This document shows positions 48,529 through 59,430 of a stretch of DNA of 64,000 nucleotides, in pieces. This DNA is from Apodemus sylvaticus. Taxonomy: Eukaryota > Chordata > Mammalia > Rodentia > Muridae. How positions within the stretch are numbered: position 1 is the first letter of the stretch; every line of letters starts with the position of its first letter. The notes beneath the pieces were generated by a model. It saw nothing but the letters and a program-made list of their open reading frames with translations. It was not told where the DNA came from and ran no database searches. The position numbers and the translations under genes are program-made. The DNA lies in assembly GCF_947179515.1 (NCBI RefSeq), contig NC_067473.1, forward strand, positions 126,579,759-126,643,758. The letters run 5' to 3'.

Positions 48529-49592
48529 CAAAACTTAATACAGAAATCTTACTTACTAACCCAGTATTTAACCTAGAACAAAAACACGACAATTTAGGGG
48601 CCTTTCTTAAGAACTACTGTAGCAATTTACACTGGCATTCCTGCCTTTTAGAGCTAACATTTATTGATCAATTGCATTTCTTTGGCTTCTTATGCTTAAT
48701 TATAGAATTACTTCCCTCAGGTGACAAGGGAGAAAGTGCAGAAACTCAGCAAACCACTCAGGGTAAAGTACCCTGGAATTCTCCCAGGACGAGCCTGGGA
48801 ACCGTGACTACCTTAATTAAGGTGGGGGAAATTAAAAATAGGGAATGGGGATCTGTATCCTGGGGTGGGTTAATGAGTCCCTGGGCAGCTCAGCAAATAA
48901 AGCATGCCTTGCCCATCATAAAAAGGATATTTGCAATAAAAGATCTTCAAGTAGTGTGCAGTGTTATTATTCAGAGTTTGTGAGAAACATTCATCCAGAC
49001 AAATCTGTATTTAATTTGTTCTAACCCACCCCTGGACTGCCCCCTTCCCAAATGCCCTCACATGTTATGAGCACATTTACTTATTGCAGGCAAGAGGGTG
49101 TAAGTGAGCTACACTACTCAGATAGCGCTCCCGTATAAAGCAGATGCTTTAGGTATCAATTGCAATTGGATGCCATTTTCCACTGTATAGAACAGCAAAC
49201 TGTTGAAGACTCTTCATTTCTTAATATAATGATGCTGTTGTTTTAATGAGCAACAAATCTTTTTTATTTTAATTCCATTAAGATGAAGACCTCTGTTTCT
49301 GGTGCAATGGATTGTTTCTAACAGAAACACAGTCATGTGCAATTAAGCTGGAAGCATATAAATCACAAACACTAGAAGCCATGGACAATAACTGAAATTG
49401 TATTGCCTCTACAGACCCATCTTATCTCAGCGGCATAAGCCATTTTCACCAAATTAGAGAATGATGATGGAGCCCATTGTTTGATTAATAAAGTGGCATA
49501 ATGAAAGTCTTTGGCAACTGGCTACCATTCAATCTGAAATGTTAGTGAAATGATTAGGATTTATGTCCTGCGCTCCTTCCTCTGTGCCCTAG
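48529..49592. other. Intronic stretch, repeat-free, AT-rich
   Basis: No gene or SINE seen. 49240-49545 has the look of conserved noncoding DNA (see findings). Confidence 0.45.
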
Positions 49593-49948
49593 TTAGCATT
49601 AATTGTCAACTTAACACAGCCTACAGTCACCTGGGAAGGAAGTCTAAGCTGAGGGACTATCCAGATCTGACTGGCTTGATGACGAGTGTGTGTGTGATTA
49701 GCCAACTGATGAGTGATCACTGTGAGAGCCCACTGTGGATGGCACCATTCCCTGGGCAAGTGGTCCTGGGTTGTATAAGAACAAACAGTAATTGAGCTTG
49801 CAAGCGTGGTTCTACTTCAAGCCCTTACTATGCCTTGCTTTCCCTTAGTGATAGGCAATGGCCTGTAAGCTAACTTTCCTTCCCTAAATTTCTTTTGGTC
49901 AGAATGTTTTGTCACAGTCACAGAAAGGGAGCTAGAACACTCTGGAAC
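49593..49948 (+). repeat. Rodent LTR/MaLR-like interspersed repeat
   Basis: AATTGTCAACTTAACACAGC, CTGGGAAGGAAGTCTAAGCT, AGAGCCCACTGTGGATGGCA, CATTCCCTGGGCAAGTGGTC, CTGGGTTGTATAAGAACAAA and a CTTTTGGTCAGAATGTTTTG end follow a repeat that is frequent in murid introns. Same general type as 33045-33365. Confidence 0.72.
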
Positions 49949-50069
49949 AGTAATTTTGTCTCAGAGTACAGTTTAAAAACAGTTCCTAATAGAGGGATGC
50001 TGAATGCATAAAGTTGTTACTTCTACTAAAAAAAGTTGAGATGCTTTACATGAGTGGTTCATTTAATAC

Positions 50070-50372
50070 ATATATTCACATGGGCACATGTGTATATACA
50101 CACATGTACATGTGTGTGGAAGCCAGAGATTGGTGTTGGTATTTCTCTACTTCATTTTTAAAACAGATCTCTCACTAAGCCTAGAGATCACCAATTGCCT
50201 AGACTGGTGGGACAGCAAGCCCCCTCAGTCCAGCTGCTCCCCACTCGTACAGAACTGTGGCCATCACCATACGCCATCATGCCTGTTTTCATGTGGGTGC
50301 CATGGATCCAAACTCAGATCGTCACATTTGTGCAGCAGGTACTTAGCACTGAGCTGTCTCTCCAGCTTCTCG
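50070..50372 (-). repeat. B4/RSINE1-type composite SINE
   Basis: ACATGTACATGTGTGTGGAA tail side, GATCTCTCACTAAGCCTAGA body, then TTTCATGTGGGTGCCATGGA, TCCAAACTCAGATCGTCACA and GAGCTGTCTCTCCAGCTT at the head (reverse complement). Confidence 0.83.
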
Positions 50373-50710
50373 GTAGTTCTCATCTGGAGTGCTTTTGTAC
50401 ACCTGACACCTGGAAACATCTGGACACTTTCCTTCCACAGTTTAATTTCCACAACTATCAGCTATCTCTGGAGGAGAGGAATACACCTGAACCTAATATC
50501 CTGGATGGCTCTCCAAGAATAAAAGATCATCCAACCCAAAAGCTCAGCAGGACCAGAGTTGAAAAAATGCTTTAAATCAGGGACTGTCAATCAAAATGGA
50601 CTTTGAAACTGTTTTCCACCTGACACTAAAAGAAAACACCTATTTTAACAGCTATTAGTAAATAGCATTTTATAAATCTTATAAAATACCAGACTCAGTG
50701 CCAGCACTTA
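50373..50710. other. Short intronic flank of the 50712-50873 exon
   Basis: Nothing recognised apart from the exon's donor at its right edge. Confidence 0.5.
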
Positions 50711-50711
50711 C

Positions 50712-50873
50712 CAAAGCAGGCGATGTTCCCGTCTAGTCCTATATACTTGAGATCGTATCTGGCAGCTTCATTTTCAATGGGCTCATTCTCTGATTTGTCA
50801 TCCATGGCAAATATGTCCTTTTGTCGGAATTCAGCATTGTCATCAAAGTTTATTTTGGCATCAAAACAGACAA
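50712..50873 (-). CDS. Suclg2: Suclg2 internal coding exon (CFDAK metal site to domain junction)
   Basis: This is the second of three consecutive Suclg2 exons. On the minus strand it begins after a strong pyrimidine-rich TTTAG acceptor (50874-50878) and ends before a consensus GTAAGT donor starting at 50711. It is 162 nt long with both ends in phase 1. The product runs from VCFDAKINFDDNAEFR through FAMDDKSENEPIENEAARYD to YIGLDGNIACF, about residues 253-307. The Asp in CFDAK corresponds to the second Mg-nucleotide ligand of the family (E. coli SucC Asp213). The segment crosses from the ATP-grasp fold into the C-terminal CoA-ligase domain. The acidic DDKSENEP stretch fits SUCLG2. The intron to the previous exon is about 8.5 kb. 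There are no stops or frameshifts. Confidence 0.96.
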
Positions 50874-50878
50874 CTAAA

Positions 50879-53150
50879 CAAAGAGAAAAGGAGGCTGTAC
50901 CTGAGTCTCTTTGGAGTTAATGCACTGAGTTATTCAGGAAAGCAGGTACTGGAGTAAGGAAGGCAGAAACTTTCATTCTTTCAAACTATAGGCAGGGTAG
51001 CTACTGGTGCTTTCTTAACTTTTGAACTCTGTCTACAGAGACAAACAGGACAAGGTCCCCGTTCTGAGGGGACTTACATTCCAGCAATGAGGACAGTAAT
51101 TCACATCTGTCAGTCTCTGCTCAGTAACACAACAAATGTCCCTAGCATCCACAACAAGCTTAGTTGGCACAATTGTCCCTGGAGTCACCGCTGTAATTGC
51201 TTTTCTTACTTACAGTTACTATTTAGCAGGTAAGCATTGCCTTTCCCTTTTATGCAGAAAGAAACAAGGAAGTACTGCCAATGCTCTTTTTCTCCTCTGT
51301 GTCAGAATACACATTCTATATAATTCGTTCCTTAATTCTGATGCCTCTCAGTATAAATGACAGTTGAATATATTTAAGATACACAGAATGTTTTGCCACA
51401 CACATGTATTTTGAAATGACAACTGCAGGAATCAGATTTACATATCTGATTTCAGAATTTTTTCCTTCTTTTCTGCCTAAATTTTTGGGGTGAAAACATT
51501 TACAATTGTGCTCTTCGAATAATTTCTAGTATATATTACTAACACTGTAGTCTTGGTAAAATGATCTGTATTCATGGTGGGTCTTGGCTTCCTTATTTGT
51601 AAAGAATAGGGAAAGCAATTCCTACCACTACCCTAGTCTACAGACTACCCTAACCCGGGTAGATGTTTCTGGTTGTGATTTCTCAGGTCTGCCAGTGCTG
51701 AGATGCCAGGCATCACTGGCGCCTCGGTATGCTTCGTCTGCTAGAGGCAGATCTCATGTTGTAACAAACAGCTCTGCACACAGCAAAGCTCACTTTAAGG
51801 CAGGGTAGGGCCACACACATCTTTGATTACAGGATGCAAAGAGGACACTTAGGGGATGGCTTTGGGAAAGAGGACAACATCTGTGGTATCTGGACTCCAA
51901 CATATTTATTATTTCCCTTGCAGCAAAAACTTGTTGACTGTGCCACTGTGCCATCGTAATATCCTCTAATTGAATCTGAGATAGGAACAAGCAGATGTCT
52001 TTGGTCAACATTTACAGATGCTTTGCCAGCTTTGCAGAGAAGCACCTCACTTCTAAAAGGGGATCTTCACTTCCCAGTGCCTCACGGAAAAACAATGGAC
52101 ATGGCCAGATAATTCCACTTGCTTACACAGAAAAGAAAACACTAGTGCTTTATGGCACCCAGCACTGATAGGACCAGGAAGATTTCTCCCAGGTTCTCTT
52201 GCACATGACTCAAGCACTTGGAGTAGTTGTGACGGAACTGGTATATTAACATTCAAGAAGATTTGGCAGAAAAATAAACAGGCAAAAAAAAAAAATCACA
52301 TAAATGAATCCTGACTGACAAGAGAAAATCTTACATGGAAGCTGATGTTTGCTTAAGTCCTTAGTCTTGCCACAAACAGCCCAACCACTGCCCACGCTAT
52401 GAATATGGAGAGTGAATGAGTAATTATATTTCTACAATGGAGACGTTGTAATGAAGGAATCCTGCAATTACCAAAGGAATTGGCCTGTGTTCTCTGCTCC
52501 CTGCAAAGGCACTTTCTCAGCAGTTAATGACCAGTATAATGATCAATAGAAAAGCAACTTCATTCTTGGCTTTCCTCTGGGTTTATAAATACATTCTAAT
52601 TAATTTATTAGTAATTTTAGCTCCTCCATTACTCACTGGCAAGATTACTCGTAAGTGACACCTTCAAAATGAATGGGCAAAGGCTATCAAATTGACTTTC
52701 TAAGTGAAGACTTGCAAATAAAAGAATTCTTGGTCAAGATCAATAAACCAGTAAATCAAAATAGTTCCAAGCTAAACTTTGCCCCTTATTATAAAGAATA
52801 CAGTTGCAAGCAGCTCCAGTGAAAGGATAATTAATGGAGATATATGCAAAGTTCAGCAGGCAGGCCCAACCAAATGCCTGCAAAGCAGACTTTCCAAAGC
52901 TTCTTTCTGGATTATGATGCACATGCCAATGCAGACAGGAGCTTAAGGTTTGTTGAGCAGCTTGAGAACCAGACAGGCAATCCAGGGCTGGAAAACAGGT
53001 CTGTGTGAGCACCCAGAGTGGCCCTGGGTGTTACGGTAATCTGTTACCTGTCTGGTAACAGATCAATGTGTGCAGGTCTAAGAGTTTTGGGAGACTAAAA
53101 ATACTGCACAGTTATAAAGTTAGGTATGGATCTTTAAGTAGGCGGAGCGA
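50879..53150. other. Intronic stretch with one hairpin
   Basis: No SINE recognised in 2.3 kb. AT-rich, repeat-free sequence at about 52390-52690. Hairpin at 53039-53063. Confidence 0.45.
53039..53063. repeat. Inverted repeat, 10-bp stem with 5-base loop
   Basis: ATCTGTTACC and GGTAACAGAT flank TGTCT. Confidence 0.95.
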
Positions 53151-53255
53151 AGCTGGGCCTGATGGTATGCACTGTGAATTCCACACTCAGGAGGCTGAGT
53201 TAGGAGATTTCAAGTTAAACCCAGTGTGGCCTAAGCATGTACAACATAATAGTTT
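53151..53255 (+). repeat. B1-like SINE, diverged
   Basis: GCTGGGCCTGATGGTATGCA, CACACTCAGGAGGCTGAGTT, AGGAGATTTCAAGTTAAACC and CAGTGTGGCCTAAGCATGTA follow B1/B4 order. Confidence 0.65.
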
Positions 53256-53362
53256 AGGTCCCCCTCTCTCTCCTTCCCTCTACCCCACCCCTTGTCTCAT
53301 AAACTTTGCTCTGTTCATTTATTTCTATATGACTAGGACAACATATTCGATGGCAATAACTT

Positions 53363-53390
53363 GAGGGAGGGAGGGAGAGAGGGAGGGAAG
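53363..53390 (+). repeat. (GGGA)n purine microsatellite
   Basis: GAGGGAGGGAGGGAGAGAGG followed by GAGGGAAGG. Confidence 0.95.
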
Positions 53391-55932
53391 GTTTTGCCAG
53401 GAGATTTCAGTCTATCTTAGTGGCAAGGTGCAGTTAACCAGCCCCATTATGGTGGTGGAAGGGTGTGGCAGAGACTGTTCACACCAAAGCACACTGGGGG
53501 CAGAGAAAGGGCAAGAACACAGGTATAGATAGAACCTTCAAAAGTTCACTTCTAGACAACTATTCCAGCTAGCTATGTCCCATGTCCCCAAAGTCCCCAG
53601 AGCCAGAGCCTTTAAAATGGCTTTGCAGTTAAAAAATGAGTGGAGAGGTGGGGGTGGGATTCAAGTGATAAGCACAGCAGTTTTCAACTCCAATTCTTGG
53701 CACAGAGATCCTAAAATTCTAAGCAACAGGACTACTGGGTGGATCTTTCTTTTTAATATTTTGGTTCTGGTCTTGATATAGAGCTCTACACCCCTCTGAC
53801 TTTCTTGGAAATAATTTAAAATGTCGTTTACTTCTGTCAACAGGTAGAAAGTGTTTCCCTGAATGCAATGAGCCACAGTAACAAGCGGCCACAACTGAAG
53901 AGCAGGTTGTGAGAATAACTGGCTGGTCCCAGTTGTCACACTGGGTGACACTGGCATCAATGGAGGGCATCAGTCTTATGAGACAGAACCCTTAATATGT
54001 GACTCTGACTCTCATTCTAGGCACACAGTGTCAGACCTGAATTGAGTAATAGGATACCTAGCTGTTATCAGAGAAGCAGTCTCAGAAGCGGTCTACGCTG
54101 AGTCTAGTTGAAGAAAAGCCTGTCACACATATTTCAAGGCCACAGATATTGCTCTGTAGCCTAAGCAGCTAGCCCTGGCCGAACAGTTTTCTCAAGCTCA
54201 GAGCCTTGTCTATAAACAGGATCAGAGTCGCTGGTACTGTGTTGTGCCGGTGGAAGGAGAAGCTCCATATGACCCCAGCCTCACAGAGGACCAGGGACCA
54301 ACATGGCGCTTTCTTCATGCTTAGAGCTCCCATCATTACAGCTCAGTTTACGGAACCAACTTTTCATCTCTAGAAATTACTATAGTCTGTCTCATTCCCA
54401 AAAATATTCCTAAACTTCTTTTTAAAGTAGATATAAATGAATGTCTATTAGAGTTTTAACTGTGTATGGGCCACCTGAGGTACTTGATCAGCTGTTGTTT
54501 GAACACATAAGAATTTTCTCAAAGCAAGAATTTCAATGATTAGCATTTTTAACAGTAACTGTCAGGGAATGTCAGAAATGCTTTAGCTAAAGGATGTGAG
54601 TTTTTTGATGATAGTCAAATTGTACTATACATTTACATATAGCCACAGTGGCTAAAGACACAAAAAGTTTCACATGGGCATCTGCATCTGAGGTGGCAAA
54701 TCATGTTTCTGAAGCACACCACCTGTTTTCCTATGTACAATTGTCTGGAGCTTCTTCACAGGACAACAGCAAAGGAGGTCACAGCAGTACAGAATACAAG
54801 GCCGCACCACCCATATGTTGACTGACAGTTTGTAGCAATCTGAGAGTTGTTAGACACAACTCTCATTATCTCTAACCTGCTTTAACAGACTGGTAATCAC
54901 CCATGGCTATAATATTCTTACACAGTCAAGAACACACTTGGCTTAAGTGTGTCCTGCCATCAGGAAGATTGAAAATGAGAACAAACTCCAGAAAGCTACA
55001 CAAAAAGGAGAGATCAGCCCCTGCACACTGATGGACTCTTGCATGGGTCTTACATGTATGTGCACAGCTGCTGTGTCACAGGAGGACTCATGTCTATGTT
55101 AACAGCAGGGCAATAAAGTCTGTTTGCCCTGTTTGTTCAAACCTTAGCTTTCTCACTTAATTCAACTATGGTAAGACCTGTTTTCTGAGGTATGGCACTT
55201 AGCTGAGACATTAAGAATTTCAGTGTCACAAAACTGAAGCCTCAATTCTACCGAAAATTCATCTTGAACAAACACCAATCTGTGTACAAAGTAGGAGAAA
55301 AAGCATACATATTAATATTTATAAAACAATTCTCACCATCAAAAACATATTGTTACATGGTTGATAGATTATACAAATGAATTTTCCTTCTGAACAGATA
55401 TCAAAGGAAGCTAAGGTACTTGTATTCATAGGGCGTTTGTGTTGTTCTGTTTAGTGGTGTGAGGCACTCAGAGCTGCTAATTCAGTGCCTTGATGCGGAG
55501 AGTGACTGGCAGGGAGAGGCCTCTGACCCAGAGCTTCTGCACAAGAATGTGCTGCTGAGTTAAACAAAAGAAAAAATGCATTTCAGAAGGAAGACATGCA
55601 CATAAAAGGAACAGAAAAACCGCAGGAAGTACGACTGTCATAATTAGTTTGGAAAATAATCTGTCTTGAAGCAATGTGCTGTGTTTGATTTGTGATAAAT
55701 AACCATAATGTGCTATTCAAATGTGCCTTGCCAAGCTGGCTTTAAAATGCTGATGCTTTAAAAGGAGTCCCACCTTCCATTAAATATTGATGTTCTAAGA
55801 GTTGTATACTGTTTAGAACTTTTTCCAGTTGCTATGAAGAAAAAACAGATATGAGGTGAGATGTGGTAGAGAAAGAATAAAACCAAAAGTGACCATGAAA
55901 ACAGAGCATTGAATATAAGGAAGAAACAGAGG
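53391..55932. other. Intronic stretch, nothing recognised
   Basis: No SINE or exon supported. 55640-55830 is AT-rich and possibly conserved. Confidence 0.45.
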
Positions 55933-55973
55933 CCACCACCACTACCACCACCACCAGCAGCAGCAGCAGCAGC
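55933..55973 (+). repeat. Compound (CCA)n-(GCA)n triplet repeat
   Basis: About seven imperfect CCA units pass directly into six CAG units. Confidence 0.96.
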
Positions 55974-57902
55974 ACAACAAGGGCACTGTGAGCATGCAGC
56001 AACAGGGGGTAATTTGGGGGATTTTTAAGGAAGAAAGAGAGGAATTTGGTCTGCCAGTTAACTATGGCTCACCCAGCCTTATCTGAAGGAATCTGGGCAT
56101 CTGGGCGACAGAGTCACTGCTTTAAGTAGCTCTCACTCTGTAGTGCATTCATTAATGGAGGCATCTGTAGATGGAGCTGACTTGTAGCTGGAATTTGCCT
56201 CTCTGGGCATATGAGGGAGACCATTCTATATACTGAAGGGCAGCTAGCGATCCTCCCTACATTCACCATGCAGGTGACAAAAGCACCACTTCTGATAAAT
56301 ATCTCCTGGGAGGAAGGTCCTCACCACTTGCTCAAAGACCCCAAAAGTAGCATTTGTGATCGCAAATGGAGCGGGAAGGAGAAATCAAACATGATGCAGA
56401 ATCCCTGAGTATATACATGCACATACATATACATGCACATACATACACAGCACAGAGCCTGGCTAAGTGAGAACAATTCAGTGAAAGCAGGGCTATTTCA
56501 TTCCCTCAGCTCAGGGGATGGATTTGGGCTCCACAGACAGTAAGAGAGAAGCCTCATTCTTTACACACCACAAGGCAATCTGCACCTTGAATCTGCACCT
56601 TGAACTCCTGTTAAGTGTGTAAGAGAATTAACCACTGGTAAACAAAAGCTAAGCCAAGGTTAATAGGCTTTCATCAGTCACTAGCAACCATTATAATCCT
56701 CAAAAGAGTCATTAAACCACAATAAAACTCAGTGTCAAGTTGCCCTCTGCATAAAGACTGTTAGCCACACTGGAAGGAATGTTCTTAGGGGGAAATTCTT
56801 CCATCTCCTCCCTGCTGGTGACTCAGCAGCTCTGATATTAATGATGGTCACTGCCTTTCACTCAACAGGCTGTTGTAGAAGTAGATAAACAATAAAGCGA
56901 ATTTATAAAAAAATGTTCCTGGGTTAAGCAATGAGACACGGAACTAAGTCTTGCACAGATGGCACAATGACTAGCTTTTAAGTCAAAACGTTTCCATGAG
57001 ACTTAACTTTCAGAGCTTGTAAGTCTCCAAATTATAAGAACAATAATTAAATCAAAGTTTTCATATGAAATGTATTGTTAGTCATCTAAATGAAAATGAT
57101 TTAAGCAGAGAGACTATAAATATTATCAACATTGCTAAGATCTAAATGACTGCGTGTATAGCTCCTAAACAGAGGTCTGCTTTGCGGGACATGGCAGTGA
57201 TAAAGAGCCACCTTTCACAACTGATCATGAATCACCATTTCCTAATTGGGTTTAATTTGACTACTGCTCATTAGAGTTATAAACCAACACTCTCATTTAA
57301 TTGTGATTATAATTCAGTAGCCAAAATTTTATGGTACAATGAACAAATTAATAGCTAAAGATAATTTTGGTCTTAAAAATACTATGTAAGACTTTTGCTT
57401 TAATGAATTATACATACAGAATGTGTTTTGTGATGAAAAATATTTTTAAACAAGTTTCATGTTCTTATTAATTAAAAAGCAAACTTTAGCCTTTGTAAAA
57501 TTTGTGAACACCTTCCAAGAAGAGTTCCATGTGTAGTGCCTCCCTGTCCCTACAGCTACATCACAGGGGTGAATACAATAATCCTACAGCAAAATGTCTC
57601 CCACTTCCCAGGAGGCTGTCTTCTCACTCACTCTTGTGTGGTCATGCACGCGAACACACATACACAAACAGGTCAGAGACAAGGGTTCCCATCCTATCCT
57701 GCAGAACTAGCTGTCCATGAGAGTAAGGGTGAATGCTTGGTCTTCGTAATGATGGGAATAACAACTCTTACTTTTGCAGGGTTGTTTGTGAAAGTCTAAC
57801 ATGGAGACTGGCATAGAAGTTCAAAAACAGGTACAACTTATCTGCCTCCTCTCTATATAAAATACTAAAGTTTTTATAATCACAGCAATTAAAAATTAAT
57901 TT
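55974..57902. other. Intronic stretch, largely repeat-free
   Basis: Contains an ACATACATATACATGCAC-type tract at 56408-56450 and a 15-bp direct repeat (AATCTGCACCTTGAA) at about 56578-56607. AT-rich sequence at 57190-57480 may be conserved noncoding DNA. Confidence 0.45.
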
Positions 57903-58125
57903 TGAGGCACTAGAAGAAGGCCAGTGGTTAAGAACAATTGCTGCTGTTATAGAGAACCCAGGTGTGGTTTCCAATGCCCATATGAGCTGGCTCACAAATG
58001 CCTGGAACTCCAGTTCCAGAGGAACCAATGGACCTGCACTTTTGGCCTCCACAGGGCCTATATTCACCGAGGCACACAGATATATAAATCTTAAAAAGTA
58101 AAGTTAAAATAAACATAATTTGCAT
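57903..58125 (+). repeat. B3-type SINE (B2 superfamily)
   Basis: GGCCAGTGGTTAAGAACAAT, GAGAACCCAGGTGTGGTTTC, AGCTGGCTCACAAATGCCTG, GAACTCCAGTTCCAGAGGAA, CTTTTGGCCTCCACAGGGCC and a TATATAAATCTTAAAAAGTA tail follow the B3 consensus order. Confidence 0.9.
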
Positions 58126-59326
58126 ATAAAGCCTGGTGCAGATACTATTTGGTGGTTATCCATGCAATATTGTACTTTCAGCAACTTCCTCAGAACTTGC
58201 CCTTAGCTGGACACTGGTTTTCCTGGCACATTCTTGTACTGGTTAAGAAGAGCATGGGCCTTCTCGTGAATATGAGGAAAGGTCCACTGTATATCTCTCT
58301 GAATGTATAACCCAATGCGTCAGTTGGTAATATGGGTATCATTTTTAGCAATTTGATTAATACTAATAACAGTTTTTAGTGGTTTTAATCTGAAACTTAG
58401 GAAGGAATGTGTGTAGATGTGTAACCAGAATATGACAGATGCAGAATCTGAATTTGTCCTATGGTCTCTCTGGGTTCCAAAGACAATCTTTTGGATTTTC
58501 TGAACAAGGGTTTGCCTACAAAGCTTTTACTAGGGAAAAATGCTCGGTCTTGACAGTGCTATTTATACATTTATGTTCAGCTCCTTCTGCCTTTTCAATG
58601 GCAAAGCCATGACTAGCCAGTGGTCACAATGTATGGAAAGAGCCAAAGTCTGGCACTTATATTCTGGCTTGAACTATTCTATCTGCCATCCCACTCCTCA
58701 GAACTACTCTAAGAAGTTCCAGGCTTTTGCTATGAGTGCATCTTCATTCATATTCAAGAAATCCTGCAGTGGTGACATTTGCTGAGGCATACAACAGTGG
58801 TACAATATTGCTACAAGAGAAAGCATCCCTCAACTACCTCCTTTGCCTAAAGTGAACAAGGCAAGTGTGGTAACCACAGAGTGATAGGGACTTCGCCAAG
58901 ATGGTAAACTTCCCATTGACATGAGTTGAAACTGTGCACAGAGTTTGCAAATTCAAGAACATCAAGTTCAGATAAAAAGCAGGTGCAGCTATTAAGCCCA
59001 AGGACAGTGATACACACCTACACCCACATCTTTCTATTAGTAGTGACTGCAAAAAAATGAGGGCTCTGTTGTCTGATGCGAGGACTCATGGCATCAGAAG
59101 CCAAGCAGGACGGAGCTCCTTGGGAGGCCTGACATTTGACTATACACACCCAAATACTAAAATGTTGAACACCATCATGGGAGTATGTGAACTGATCAGA
59201 CGTTAAATTACTGAAAGAAATGAACTTAAAGCTGGTGCTGCTTTTAGAGATTATTTTGCAAGTTAATTTACAGTTTCTATGCATAATTATGAAAGGCCAT
59301 CTGTATTTCCTCCTTTCTACTGTTTG
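58126..59326. other. Intronic stretch just downstream of the 59331-59427 exon
   Basis: No repeat or further exon recognised. Open frames here are below 100 codons and unlike known proteins. Confidence 0.45.
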
Positions 59327-59330
59327 TTAC

Positions 59331-59427
59331 CTTGTCCTTCTGGGGTTTCACCAAAGGGGTTCACTTCCACCTGAGTGGCGTCGATCTTCAGGAAGAGATG
59401 GTACAACTTTTTAATCTGATCTGCAGC
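59331..59427 (-). CDS. Suclg2: Suclg2 internal coding exon (end of ATP-grasp region, VEVNP motif)
   Basis: This is the most upstream Suclg2 exon in the window. SUCLG2 is the GTP-specific beta subunit of succinyl-CoA synthetase. With SUCLG1 in the mitochondrial matrix it converts succinyl-CoA, GDP and phosphate to succinate, CoA and GTP in the TCA cycle. Read on the minus strand, the exon starts after a CAG acceptor (59428-59430) and ends before a GT donor (59330-59329). Its 97 nt give 32 codons plus one base, starting AADQIKKLYHLF and ending VEVNPFGETPEGQ, corresponding to about residues 221-253 of the precursor. The Asn in VEVNP matches the metal-binding Asn of the family (E. coli SucC Asn199). 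The ending G joins TT of the next exon to make Val. The SUCLA2 paralogue differs in this region. The alternative AG a few bases further in would drop conserved residues. Confidence 0.95.
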
Positions 59428-59430
59428 CTG

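Larger units (their letters stand above)
47649..50711 (-). other. Suclg2: Suclg2 intron, about 3.06 kb
   Basis: Bounded by a GTAAGT donor at 50711 and a CAG acceptor at 47649. It contains B1-like and B2 SINEs, an LTR-like remnant and a B4/RSINE1-type SINE, listed separately. The phase is 1 on both sides, so the Val codon is split as G|TG. Confidence 0.93.
50874..59330 (-). other. Suclg2: Suclg2 intron, about 8.46 kb
   Basis: Bounded by a GTAAC donor at 59330 and a TTTAG acceptor at 50874, in phase 1 (Val codon split G|TT). It holds a B1-like SINE, a purine microsatellite, a triplet repeat and a B2/B3 SINE. Much of the remainder is repeat-poor and AT-rich. Confidence 0.93.

Noticed and set aside
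58500..58990. Possible processed pseudogene
   Set aside because: Some segments looked coding-like, but no protein was recognised in any frame and no A-tail or flanking duplication was found.
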